DNA of 64,000 nucleotides from Pteria penguin (taxonomy: Eukaryota; Mollusca; Bivalvia; Pterioida; Pteriidae). The notes under the pieces are model-generated. The model was not told where the DNA came from, did not search any database, and saw only the letters and a list, made by a program, of their open reading frames with translations. Both the position numbers and the translations under genes were made by a program. The DNA lies in the NCBI GenBank assembly GCA_035048485.1, contig CM068590.1, forward strand, positions 15,967,798 through 16,031,797, written 5' to 3'. Shown here piece by piece: positions 1-11,045 of the stretch; positions within the stretch are counted from its first letter, which is position 1; each line of letters opens with the position of its first letter.

Positions 1-570
1 CCAGAGCATCTGCTTTCACCACTGACAGAAGACAGTTACTGTTCCGAGCACCTGATTTCACCTCTGACAGGCAATGCTTATACTTCACAGGCATCTGATT
101 TCACTTATGACGCTTGCTTCTCCCGGACCTATGGTCCTACCTCTGATGAGAGACGTTTACTCCTCTCGGGCACCTGGTCCTATCTCTGACAGGAGACGTT
201 TGCTCCTGCGGGGCACCTGGTCCTACCTCTGACAGGAAACGTTTACTCCTACCGGGCACCTGGTCCTACCTCTGACAGGAGACGTTTTCTGCTCCCGGGC
301 ACCTGGTCTCAACTCTGACAGGAGATAATTACTCCTCCCGGGTACCTGGCCCTACCTCTGACAGGAGACAATTACTCCTCCTGGGCACCTGGCTCTACCT
401 CTGACAAGAGACTTTTACTCCTCCCGGGCACCCAGTCATACGTGACAGGAGACGTGTACTCCTCCTTGGGACCTGGGCCCCTCTGACAGATGCTTATTCC
501 TCACGGGCACCTAGTCCTACCCCTGACAGGAGACTCTCACTCCTCTCTGGCACTTGGTTTCACATCTAGT
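1..570. repeat. 43-bp minisatellite in intron 4 of SCC4-like copy A
   Basis: About 13 imperfect units of roughly 43 bp, built around CTCCCGGGCACCTGGTCCTA and GACAGGAGACGTTTACTCC. Each unit has a short internal inverted repeat (AGGAG...CTCCT) and a CCCGGG core. The array ends about 90 bp before the last exon of copy A and recurs at the same intronic place in copies B and C. Because 43 is not a multiple of 3, open frames running through it are accidental. Confidence 0.9.
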
Positions 571-659
571 TTTCAGAGATCTATGAATGTTCAGCATGAT
601 ATTTTTACTACTACGAATTCATTGATAAAATATCAGTTTCTATCGTATTTTACATTCAG

Positions 660-901
660 CACGCACTCAATGTTACAAAGGATGGACAGCCCAGTACCAA
701 GGCAATCTAGTAGCTGGATATCATGGTCATGCATCTGCTACACAATACGTGTGTCTGGACAGCAACCCAGAAAGTCTGCATTCCTCCATCTCGAATCACG
801 ATGGTCGCTTGATGTATGGCGTAAAAGCCAAATGTGGGTCACTTAAGTGTCCGCCATACAAAGATGGGAAAACGCTTACATGTGTTGTTTGCACACGATA
901 A
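660..901 (+). CDS. Last coding exon of short-chain collagen C4-like secreted protein, copy A (partial)
   Basis: The exon follows a TTTTACATTCAG acceptor. It starts with the last two bases of a split codon and ends at TAA 899-901, coding for 79 residues. Motifs are CYKGW, GYHGHASATQYVCLD, DGRLMYG, KCGSLKCPPYKDG and TCVVCTR. It is nearly identical to exon 5 of copies B and C; one difference is CPPYKD where they have CPPYED. The upstream exons lie left of the window. The GYHG...YVCL and YG motifs match the C-terminal module of proteins annotated as short-chain collagen C4-like in bivalves; this is recalled family knowledge, not a search result. No Gly-X-Y collagen repeat is present. Confidence 0.85.
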
Positions 902-921
902 ATATCTAACAGATTTACCGT

Positions 922-927
922 AATAAA
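922..927 (+). promoter_or_regulatory. Polyadenylation signal of copy A
   Basis: AATAAA 21 bases after the stop codon, conserved at the same distance in copies B and C. Confidence 0.6.
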
Positions 928-3759
928 AAAATCTGTATGATGCCAGCTTTCATTTTTATTTTTTCTAATGTTATTGTTTTAGACATTATTTTATTTATTC
1001 ATTTATATTTAATTATCATTATTTGTATGGCGTTAAATTCTACTGAGAAAAAATATATGAGTAAATTCTAACTTTAAGATAAAAGTCTATCTTAAGTATG
1101 CTTTATGATGGCGATGGGGTCAGATGTGTTGATGACAACATATAAATCCCATACACCTCATGCGCGACAGAATCCCAAACATCAATTCTATATGTGACAT
1201 TCGTAATAATAAGTAATAAATGCAGTTAAACGATTCTGTAAATGGAAATATCATCGATCTAAAGTAACCCCAGCTAGAGGTTTGTGGTTTTGTTTTTTAT
1301 TTTTTGTTTTTTATTATTATTATTATTATTATTTTTTTTTTTTTTTTGTAGTTTTTGTTTTTTGGGGTTTTTTTTATTGGTTATTGATTTACTGTGCGTA
1401 TAAATAGCTATTTGTGAGCCAATGCGTATGAAAAATGGCATGTAGCTTATATGTGATTGACAGCCGGCCTATACCACTTTGGCTTATAGAAGGGCATTGA
1501 GACCCAACCACACAATCAACATCAAATATTTGATAACAGTGTGGATAAGCGTAGCTATATAGTGCGCCTTGTCCATGGAAATCTACCAATATAGCAAGTC
1601 TCCCCTCAAAGCGATTTGTTTGAGATGTTATTGACAAGAAGTTCGAAATATATGCTACATCAATACATCAGTCTGTCCCATTTCGACAACATAATGCGTT
1701 ACAAACATGAAAACTTTCGATACTAAGAGTGAGTTTGAATTTCTTATATGATTTATTTCTACGAAGATGTACGTCTCCATGTACAGCATTGTCGAAGAAG
1801 GCTCTTTTGTCCAAAAACTCACCCGTGACTTCTTTTCTTGATTCCGAAAACAAATGGACGAATGGAATTATATAGCAGGCGCGGATCCAGAAATTTTGTT
1901 GTCAATGGGTCCATCCCCACATCTTTGATGTTCTATTTTTTCGCGAGAGTGAAAAATATGTATCCGTTTTATAGAAATAAGTTCTGATTTTGAATGTTCT
2001 GAAGTAGGGAACACTATCATTAAGATGGGTAATATTCCCAGTTATAGCAACAAAAATCAAGACCATAGTATTTAAGAAAATTGTAAAATAAAAATATCAG
2101 TTACTCATTGTAGTTGCATCTTGTACAATAAATATTATTGAAATGACTTTAGAATAAGACAGTTTTTTTTATCTGATTTTTGGGTCTAAACCATCATTCT
2201 TCGTTGCATTCACATATTTCTTAAAACCCATTGTTAAGCAGTATTTTCAACTAGGATTATAATATCTTACTCATGTTAGGACCTGGCTGGATTGATCACT
2301 TTTTTTTTCTCAAGAGCCGTTAAATAAAATTTCTTTTACACTCCATAGGAAGAAAGTACTAATAGTCCCCTAGAATTGTTGTTGTTTTCATCCCAACCTG
2401 TCAACAGTGGGCGCCACCACAGGCAAAAGTAGGTCACAGAGGGTATCCTCCTTCGATTGTTTGATTGAGTATTGTTTTACGTCACACCACGATTATTTAA
2501 CGAATATGGTGACGGCATCTCTCTGATGCATTGCGTACAAATTTAGACCTTTGCTCAGGCTTATCCTTCTTTGACAAACTTCCTCTTCAGACTGGGTGGA
2601 TACAGGGACAAACTGAATGCATAGGAATGATCCAGAGGGATGTGAGAAGAAGTGTTGTCCTTTTTGGCTCTGTTCTGAAATCAAATTTCTGACGTTTTTG
2701 CAACATTTTTTGAACTTAGTAAAGTCCATGCAGAAAAGTGTCATGTTCTTCATTTAATTGATAATGATAATTTTCTATGGGCTATTTTGATTCTAATTAT
2801 GGTGAGAAATATTATTCTGAAAGAATTTTGTCAATATCTCAATTTTTGGATTTCTTATGATTTTCCTAAGACTTCCAATAAAATGATAGTTGGCCATTTT
2901 TCATATTTTCAACTTTTTCTACAAAGGTGTTGGAAGGATTTTAAAAAAATTAGATAACTGCTAACCCCCTCTTTACAGGTGCTGCAACCACAGTCATAAG
3001 TAGGTCACAAAAGAGTACCCTAATTTGACAATATTCTTCTATATAGTGGTTGTATACAGAGAAAACCAGAATGTATAGAAATGATGTATAGGGATGGTGA
3101 AGAGGTATTGTTATTTTGGTTCCCTTCCAAAATCAAAGTTTAGAAGTTTTTCCACATTTTTTAGACCTTGTGATTTCAATGCGGAAAAGCGTCATATTTC
3201 CTAGTTAAGTGATAATAATGATTTCATATGGACAATTTTGATCATGATTATAGTAAAGAATAATATTTTAAAATATTTTTGTCAATATCTCATTCTTTGG
3301 ATTTTCTATGAATTTTTAAGACTTTCAAATGAGGTTGTAGAATGACAATTCTTCAGAATTTTAACTCCTGCTGTTTTACCACTTGAAAAATCTTGATGAA
3401 ACAAATATGGTATACATGAAGTGCTAAAGGTCCTCTATCAATTTTGGATATTCCATCCAAATCGGTCAACAGGTTTTGCCATCATGGCGAAAGAATAGGT
3501 CATGTCTTACAATGGTATATATACCACTTCGTAATTAAAATATGGAGAGTAGCGGTTCAAATCCAGCTGTGATCAATTTTTTTTTTTTTCATTTCTTTAC
3601 ACATCTAAATAAGGTTTTAGATGTTTCACAAAACTCAATATATGAAATTAGGCCATTTTAAGTTGGATCTGAACAATACTTGAAACAATTATTTGGATGT
3701 TGGATGATAACCTCCATGCAGACAGTATTGTCGATACGATTTTCCACACTTATTAAATG
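928..3759. other. Noncoding spacer downstream of copy A
   Basis: AT-rich sequence with diverged counterparts after copies B (30806-33776) and C (48957-51379). It holds a T-rich low-complexity tract with a TTA run at about 1285-1375 and weak internal repetition around 2490-2750, 3090-3260 and 3590. I see no convincing exon. The short - strand frame at 1668-1853 recurs in B and C simply because the DNA is duplicated. Confidence 0.6.
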
Positions 3760-5176
3760 CAGTTAGATACACCTTTGTTGAAGACCCAGGATATTCCAGT
3801 TTTACGGCGATATACCGAATGAACTATGGACTGCATGCCTGATGTCTGGAAACACTTGTTCCCATCATAGTAAAGGTCATGTGAAGTAAGAGTCACTTTG
3901 AACAGTCCACATTTATCGTGCTGACATGTTTCATATGTATTGACATCATCAGCACTTATGTATGTAGATATCATATGTTTTGTCACTTTTGCCATTTTCC
4001 ATTGTATGGGAGTCATAAACGACGTTAGGTTTACGGGCAGACGTTACCTTCATTGGTAAATACTTTCACAAATTTGTGTGTCTTTGACAATTTATTTTAT
4101 ATAAATTTTGGACAGACCTTAAAACATGCTTCTTTAAAAGTGTTAATGATAATCTTAGCTGGAGTGAAAGCTGGATATGTTCCAGAACTAGACACTGTCG
4201 TATTTGTGTTATTTGTGGAATCCATGGCACTCATACTCATTCTACCACTGTGCATGTTACCCGAAACAAAGAAACCAGATATATCCCCTCGACTGGTGCT
4301 GTTGAAAATAGATACCGTTACCGATGTACCGGATCGTAAATCATCCATTGCATTTGTAATGTTACTACTAAATGTCATATGTGAAAGATTTGACAGTTGC
4401 ATTTGATGCAAAGGTATTGTGACCGGAGAATTGGGAAGGAGATGTTAGCACTGACAATTTCACATCCGGGTTGATATTGTTGAAAAAGCAGCAGATGTTT
4501 CAACCTGTTCCACGACTGTATCAGGAGCTGATCTGAAAATACTTCGTGTTGGCCATCACCACCAAGGGCACTGTACGTAAGGTGACCTACAACATGGTGC
4601 CCACCACGCACAAGTTGGTGGAGGATCATGGGTGAAGAAATTTCTAGGAAACCTTCGTTCATACCCCTCTCGATTATTAAGTACCGTGTTATTCCATACC
4701 AAATTATGCATACGATCATCTGGACGGTGACCAAACTGATTTGTATTTGGATACCCCCAGGCTGCTGTCTCCCCGGTACGATTTTGAAATTCTCACCAAA
4801 TGTAATCGATGTATGTAATACAGGGTCCATCGCAGCGGAATTTACTCTAAACATAGTACCACCGACCCAAACGTAAACCAGATCGTGTATGCTTTCCAAA
4901 GGTTGAGTCATTTCACCATTTGATGATATTCTATAAATTCTCTGTACACTGCTTTTCGTGATGAGTCTTCCACCGTCGCCAATATTGCGTACCAAAGGTC
5001 CATCTGGAGTAATCCAATTTGCAAAAGGCCCAGTCTCCACAATTTAACCTCCAACTTCGAGAGAATCCGGGTACCATATTATAGACGTTCTTGGATCTGT
5101 CATCTCTTCGTCAAGACTTGAATCCCAGTATGGAATTTTCACTGTTGGATCCTTTTCTCTTAGAGCATTTTCATAT
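3760..5176 (-). pseudogene. Molluscan tyrosinase relic A (CuB exon plus C-terminal fragments)
   Basis: Read from 5176 downward after a TTCCTTTCGTAG acceptor, the exon begins YENALREKDPTVKIPYWDSS and continues DPRTSIIWYPDS, TGPFANWITPDGPL and HDLVYVWVGG, the typical order of the tyrosinase CuB region; after a frame change come IDYIW and NTNQFG. The exon ends near 4505 at a GAACAG|gt donor. A Ser/Thr/Asn-rich segment (about 4411-4120) and a decayed C-terminal piece (about 4016-3780) follow. Lesions are a TAA before the TGPFANW motif, Tyr in place of the second CuB histidine (VYVW for VHxW), about 12 bases missing at DPVF-HH, a -1 frameshift before IDYIW, and TGA directly after that Trp. The CuA exon was not found. 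The family is clear; the protein cannot bind copper normally or be read through. Confidence 0.85.
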
Positions 5177-6179
5177 CTACGAAAGGAATTATAAAATAAT
5201 GTCATCAATCTTTAATGCAGTAACTAACATACAGTAAGAAATCTGAATTCACTAAATCACCGAATATCAAATATATAATTTATGGCTATTTGTTAACTCA
5301 TACTATTTTGGCGGCAAAAGAACTTTAAAACTTTGTAACGGGCGAATTCAATTTGAAAGAATTTACTCGGGAATAAATGGTGAAATAATGTTGATTTCGA
5401 GACACATGAAAAACTTGATGACGTTTCAGGCACCGAAACCATTATTTCCCATAGCTGATTAATAACTCGTCTAGGCACGTGCAAGTGACGCTATATGTAA
5501 CAATGTTCAAAAACTAACGCTAGGAATGTTAATTTCCTTCCTAGCAATCCGTTGCCGATCCACTGATTGGCTGAAAATCAGAGGTCACCTTACGGGGTTT
5601 CGCCACATCTTGATATACAATGGGAAAAACAGAGAAACGAAATAAAGCTATGATTTATGTCAAATTGATGAAAGATGTAAAATGAAATATTCCTGTCTTC
5701 CTACACAGAAAAAGCTATTAATTAATTATCCATATCTTTATGAAAACCCTTTACACTTTGTACAGATCGATATAACATAACCTATTCGTTACCTTTACCG
5801 ATTGTGATTTTGTTGCGTTTACCTTGCTAAAAGACCTGCTGATTCTATATAGTGTTTTCAAAATGGAAAAAATATTAATAATCAAAAATTTCGATGGACA
5901 TCTAATAGTTCCAAGAGTAAAAGAAAACTATCAAACTTTGACCTCAGATTTCGATAGACGTTGATGGAATACAACATTGCCCCATTTTAAGCTCTATTGG
6001 CACTTAAGGGTGGTCAATTAAGCTTTGTCCAAACGTTTTTATGCAGACATAAGACATCATGGAAATTGTTAACATTCGAAATGGGGTTGTACCCCTGGTT
6101 CGTCCAAAGGTAATGTATTACTTGGTTTTCCATTTAGTATTATTCCAATAAAATACGAAAATAACTGGTGTCACATGTC
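5177..6179. other. Spacer upstream of tyrosinase relic A
   Basis: Noncoding AT-rich sequence. Together with 4936-5176 and the repeat at 6180-6430 it is missing from the equivalent places after copies B and C, so it marks a roughly 1.6-kb deletion shared by those units. No CuA-type tyrosinase exon was recognised here. Confidence 0.5.
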
Positions 6180-6430
6180 TATGGCACTAACAACAATGTA
6201 CCACCATGTACATTCACGGACCCCTGAAAGTCAGAGGTGAGACCAGGTACGCGGTAGGAGTGACCATCTCCTGTTTGACTTGCCACACCCGCCATGAATG
6301 CCCTGACATACAGACGAAACAATATAATTCAGCACTGTATATATACATGAATGTGAACAAACACTGTGTAGAAAGTGTCACAACTACATAACATCAGGAA
6401 AAAGGGTATAATAACACATATGTGAGACAC
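6180..6430 (-). repeat. Dispersed ~230-bp repeat, copy 1
   Basis: Inverted relative to the copy at 10051-10280 and parallel to 14467-14694. Shared blocks include GTACATTCACGGACCCCTGA, CAGAGGTGAGACCAGGT, ATACAGACGAAACAAT and GAAAGTGTCA. It contains one copy of the 43-bp sequence amplified in the intron-4 minisatellites. Its type is unknown; I see no terminal inverted repeat of its own. Confidence 0.8.
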
Positions 6431-7990
6431 TGCTGTGTGTGAAAGCACCTCTTTCATATTTAGATTGGCCGGTTCCTTTTTCTGATCAACAATTTATGTG
6501 TGGTTTCATTACTTTGCTCAGCTCTCACGAGATTAGCACATGTAGCTTATTTTAAAGATATGTGTTTCATATGGGCATTTTAATTTTTCTGAAAATAAAA
6601 TCCATTAAATTGAAATGTCCCCTTATACATATTTCAAGTTAGTATGTTTTCAAGCTAGATTTTCAAGCTAGTTATTTCAAGCTAGATCTCATATTTGCAA
6701 AGTAATATTCTAGTTCAGTGTATTTATGAAACATTTCTCTTGAATTATTAATGAGCAAACATAACCATGATGAACATTTACAAGAACAGTTTTGGGGGTT
6801 TTTCTCTGCTGTTTGTTTGTTTTTTTTTTTTTGTAATTTGGGGGGGGGTCCTTTTGATATTTTCACTATTTTCCCTATAATTGAAGATATTCTTGTTTAA
6901 TTGGTGCTTGGTGACTTAATACTTATGTACACACATTTGATGTGTATCCTTGTATCTTTTTTTCTGAATAATGCTTACAAATTCGGTTATTCTTGGTTTA
7001 GATCTCAAAAGTTCCAACTCATACAAGCTCTGATCCACCACCGCATGTTATGTACTTAATCTTAGAAATACAGTTATATGCAACCTGATCATAGCTTCCT
7101 TACCCATGTGTGGTAAAACATAAAAAAGTGTGAAGAACAACATGTAGAAAACTATGGAAAAGGAATGACCCACACATTAGCAAGGTGTAAAAAAGTTAAT
7201 CCCTTGAACAGGAAGTGTGATATGCATAACCAATACGATTATCGTAGGACACACATGTAGTGAAGGTCGGGGTGGGTAGGTATGACATATGACAGAAGTA
7301 GTTTAGAAAAACTGACTAGGCTAAAGCGCTGCAATAGATCATTTTGTTACAGTGCAAATATGTGAGTAAATCTAGGAGGGTGAGTCGCAAAAAAAACCCC
7401 GGCAATTCATAGAAAACGGTCATATTAGTGTTTGATTTCCTCAGAAAGAACACAACGCTTTAGATAATCATATAGTCAAACTTCGATAATTCGAATGTTG
7501 GAAATATGAAAACCGCGAAAATTTTAAGTAACCATGTGGTCCCAACAGTATTTTCATACCATTAATTCTTATGTACTACTAAAACTGCACACGGACACTC
7601 GAAATGAAACCACGGTTTTGGGAAATAATTGTTTTGCACATTAATTACAACTGTCACCAACAGGACACGTTAATCCAGTGGTATCACACTGGACATCAAT
7701 TCTGAGGGCCCGGCTTCATTTCCGGCTGAGGCATGGAACTGTTGGCAAGTATTTGCAAGTGCGCTACAATTTTTATGACTATTTAATGTTTATTTTCCTT
7801 GGAAAAAGCAACTTATTCCAAAAAGCAAATCGTATAAACTATAAGGCAGATTATCTATTTTATCATTTAATGCAGTCTCTTGTTATTTTAACCTCTAAAA
7901 ATGAAAATTACACAAGAATGTCATAAAGAATAACAGATGTAGATAGCGTGAAGGACAGCGCAGTCATCTTTCAGCTATACCAAAATATGC
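6431..7990. other. Spacer with CAAGCTAG repeats and a T/G tract
   Basis: Contains four close repeats of TTTCAAGCTAG or a variant (about 6637-6690), which recur near 35430 and 54030, and a short T/G tract at about 6790-6856 that is much longer in the two other units. No gene seen. Confidence 0.5.
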
Positions 7991-8139
7991 CAGTGGCGGA
8001 TCCAGGATTTCCGAAAAGGGTTGGGGTCACATGTGTATTAGCCAAACAACTCTGCCATATTTGGTGCCAAATCTGTATTTTTACTAGTAAATGTGTGATG
8101 AATATGGGGGGAAAGCGGCGCCTCTCAATCCGCCAATGC
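7991..8139. mobile_element. MITE-like element bounded by CAGTGGCGGA-type ends
   Basis: Starts CAGTGGCGGATCCAGGATTT and ends in CCGCCAATG, an imperfect inverted repeat. Counterparts lie at 36513-36685 (ending CCACTG) and 55147-55310. It has no coding capacity and the target duplication is unclear. Confidence 0.5.
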
Positions 8140-8384
8140 ATGTAGCAATCATTTAACTTAATTTCATTATAATTGTAGTATATAAGACTAAAACCTAACC
8201 TTGGGGAATAATTTAGTAATTTGTAACACATTTGGTGTATGACAGGTTTTGTGCCTCATTCCTTTTTTGTCTTTAATTCAAATCCTTATTCCTACCGGAT
8301 GCCAGTTCGAAAATCTCCGTGTACTTTTATCAAATATTCTGCTTCTTATCAATAGCAAGGGTCTTGGTTAACTTGGCAAAGAAA

Positions 8385-8467
8385 ATATATTATATTATAT
8401 TATATTATATTATATTATATTATATTATATTATATTATATTATATTATATTATATTATATTATATTA
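8385..8467. repeat. TATTA pentanucleotide microsatellite
   Basis: Uninterrupted 5-bp units. The same locus in paralogous blocks has shorter or similar arrays at 19533-19575, 36874-36915 and 55571-55636. Confidence 0.95.
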
Positions 8468-8691
8468 GCAAGCACACCAGTTATTTACAGAAACTGTAGT
8501 TGGTGTCTAATAGGGAAAGAAAACTCCCAACCACCACCCACTCGAGTGTCTATTTAATGTATATTTAGGAGATATATCTGTCTTTAGCAGATCCCAGCGA
8601 CTAATTATTTTTCTTGCCATTCTCTTTCTGTAATTAATTTGGGCCACTTTCTCTCACTTTGAGCTTGTCAAACAGAAGGAGATGTTAAAAG

Positions 8692-8695
8692 CCGG
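8692..8695. repeat. Left target-site duplication of the Ginger1-like element
   Basis: CCGG, repeated at 16174-16177. The paralogous unoccupied site near 57750 reads TTTAAAACCGGAAACGCC, with one CCGG. Confidence 0.9.
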
Positions 8696-8828
8696 TGTTA
8701 TAGAGTGACGCTTCCCCCATAGCCAGACTTCCCCCCGGAAGTCTCACTCTACAGCCAGGCTTCCCCCTTGCGTATTAATTATCCAAGGGAGGAAGCCTCA
8801 CTCTAGAGCTAGGCTGCTCCCTTGTATG
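8696..8828. repeat. Left terminal inverted repeat and subterminal palindromes
   Basis: The terminal 56 bp are followed by inverted and direct variants of GGAAGTCTCACTCTA (for example CCGGAAGTCTCACTCTACAG and GGAAGCCTCACTCTAGAG), up to CTCCCTTG. The array is shorter than at the right end. Confidence 0.85.
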
Positions 8829-10050
8829 TTAAAGAATGTCCCATTTTAGTAGTAGTAATGAAATCTTCTCCTAGCGCTTTTGTTGAAATGTGTTGAAATT
8901 ATCGGAACGATTTACCTCTGTACGTCCGTTGGTCCTATATTTGTACATGTATGGTGATACGTTCATAACAGCTTGTAAGATAGCTACTAAACCATTCAGC
9001 CCGGGATTTACCTGATTTTTATTAGTCAGGTGATATTAATTTAAAAGAGAAATCAAATATAAAGTTCATATTGGACATAAAATAGCGAAAAGGCATATTT
9101 GAAAATATGAATATCAGCATTAATTCTGACCTACATATATGCATGCACTTCACGTGTGGTGCGGATTGAGAAAATAAGACGGATTGCGAAGCAAAAATGG
9201 TCTGTGAAATGACAATGACCGTAGGTTTATCTGCCTTTTTGACAGCATGTTTGTCTTTTTTTTTCTATCTATAACGATGTTAATTTAAACGATATCTTTA
9301 AAAACTAAAATTTGTTATGATTATTTTTAAGGACTTTTTTTTAAAGGAAATTAAACATTTATTCCAAAAGATGCATGGAGGTGGGCGGTTTACTGGTTTC
9401 AGCATGTCTGTCTGTCTGTCTGTCTGTCCGTCCGTCCGTCCGTCCGAATTTATGTCCGTTGCATGGTATCTCTTTCATCTTTTGAGCTATCATGATATGA
9501 TGATGCTTCATACATATGCTGCTCATGACCTGAAGATGACCATATCAATTTCAAGATGTAAAGGTAAAAGTTCAAGGTCAAATTTGCATTGGTTTGTCAA
9601 AATGGTTTCTCAGTGATGTCTCTTAACTTTTGAACTATGATAGTGATACTTCAAATATATATTTCAAATGACCTGAGTATGACCCCTATCAATTTTGAGA
9701 TGAAAAGATCAAAGGTCATGGAGATCAAATTCGCAATTTCTTCGCTTCTCAGCACCATTTCTTCGCTTTTTCGCATCATTTCTTCATATCATTTGTTTGC
9801 CATGTGACACAGCTTCTTCGTATCGTTGCTTCGCTTCTTCACGTCCACACATTGTATGTCAAAGAAGCGATGTCTCTTAAGGAACAACGTAGAAAAATGG
9901 CACTTGTTGCAAGATGATCCGTAAAATGTCAAATCACGAAAAATAATTCTTCAAATGAAAAGATTTTAACAACATTTGGTATGATAGATTGAGGATTTGT
10001 ACAGACAAAGATAACATCGGACACTTCTCCATAAATGTTCCCGCGGAAAG
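8829..10050. other. Left interior of the transposon, noncoding
   Basis: Holds a TCTG/TCCG tetranucleotide microsatellite at about 9405-9447, a following stretch with AAGTTCAAGGTCAAATTTGC-type repetition (about 9470-9730), and a TTCGCTTCTT-rich stretch (about 9730-9870). These resemble dispersed invertebrate repeats. No gene seen. Confidence 0.6.
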
Positions 10051-10280
10051 TTTGACTTGAGTGTTATTATACCGTTTTCCTGATGTTATGTGGTTGTGAC
10101 ACTTTCTATGCAGTGTTTGTTCACATTCATGTGTATATACAGTTTTGGATTATATTTGTTTCGTCTGTATGTAAGGGCATTCACTGCGGGTGTGGCTAGC
10201 CAAACAGGAGACGCTCACTCTTCCCGGGCACCTGGTCTCACCTCTGAATTTCAGGGGTCCGTGAATGTCCACTGTGGCAC
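10051..10280 (+). repeat. Dispersed ~230-bp repeat, copy 2
   Basis: Begins TTTGACTTGAGTGTTATTAT and ends TCCACTGTGGCAC. It is the inverted counterpart of 14467-14694 and lies on the other side of the transposase. The sequence at about 10201-10243 is a single 43-bp minisatellite unit (ACAGGAGACGCTCACTC, CCCGGGCACCTGGTCTCACC). Confidence 0.85.
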
Positions 10281-10593
10281 TCTCGTATTTTGCTATAAAA
10301 ATTACTTTTACGTGAATTATACCGTTTCGAATGAGCTAACAGAGAAATAAAGATCTTTGTGTTACACTAACATTTAAAACATTTAATATGTTTTAACATT
10401 ATTATAACAATTTAATAATGTTTAAACATTTTATTAACTGTTTTAAATATTAGTGTGACATTTGCACTATCACCATCGCTATTTTATCATTTCCGGAACT
10501 TTACGTCCGAATCACTTTACGGTTTACTTTACATTCTTATATATCCTGTATAAAGAAAGCAGCGTGCGAAAGAATTAGAAATACAAATGATGT

Positions 10594-11040
10594 ATGCTGA
10601 ATATTACAAAAGTAGCTATAGAAAGACAATATGGTAATTCAACGAATAAAACAAATCTTTTGCTCAGTTTTTTTATGCAGAAAGAACAAAAAGGAACCCA
10701 CAATTTTGTTGAATCGATCAACAAATGCCGTCTTTTATTTCTAACTGCATTACAGTACAGTGAAATATATGAACTTCCAAAACTTCACATTTGTGATATT
10801 TTGCTACAGTGTTTGGAAGATGCTCTAACAAAACTTTCAGTTTCAAATGACCTTAGCGATATTTTATTCAAAATAAGTGAAAGTGTTGACAATGAATTGG
10901 GAAAGTTAAATGTTGGTGAAATATTCATACCATTAGCTTATTTCAAATTTGATTGGGAACTGAGATGTACTTTTGGACTCCCAAATTATAGTGATAATCT
11001 GGACGATCATCATTTCGAAGCCGAAACAGATACCGAATAA
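10594..11040 (+). CDS. Hypothetical 148-aa open frame inside the transposon
   Basis: An ATG-to-TAA frame just upstream of the transposase (the next ATG is at 11046) and in a different reading frame. The predicted protein is not low-complexity: it has a central helical-looking Leu/Ile-rich part (LPKLHICDILLQCLEDAL) and an acidic end (DDHHFEAETDTE). I recognise no domain. It may be an accessory protein of the transposon, an unspliced exon, or chance. Confidence 0.4.
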   Translation: MLNITKVAIERQYGNSTNKTNLLLSFFMQKEQKGTHNFVESINKCRLLFLTALQYSEIYELPKLHICDILLQCLEDALTKLSVSNDLSDILFKISESVDNELGKLNVGEIFIPLAYFKFDWELRCTFGLPNYSDNLDDHHFEAETDTE

Positions 11041-11045
11041 GCACG

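Noticed and set aside
490..846. 118-codon open frame starting in the minisatellite
   Set aside because: It reads exon 5 in a wrong frame after crossing intron and minisatellite sequence; the spliced frame explains the conserved cysteine motifs.
1668..1853. - strand frame with FSESRKEVTGEFLD repeated at about 31680 and 49750
   Set aside because: Its recurrence follows from the segmental duplication. Frame lengths differ, there is no family match, and the neighbouring GCGGATCCAGAAATTT phrase looks like a transposon remnant.
3480..3600. Possible tRNA-like B box (GGTTCAAATCC) before a T run
   Set aside because: No matching A box or cloverleaf could be made, and the paralog in unit B has GCTGCAAATCC there.
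4053..4406. + strand open frame with hydrophobic stretches, also seen at 34309-34554 and 51766-52008
   Set aside because: It is antisense to the tyrosinase relic; the - strand reading has the recognisable family context.
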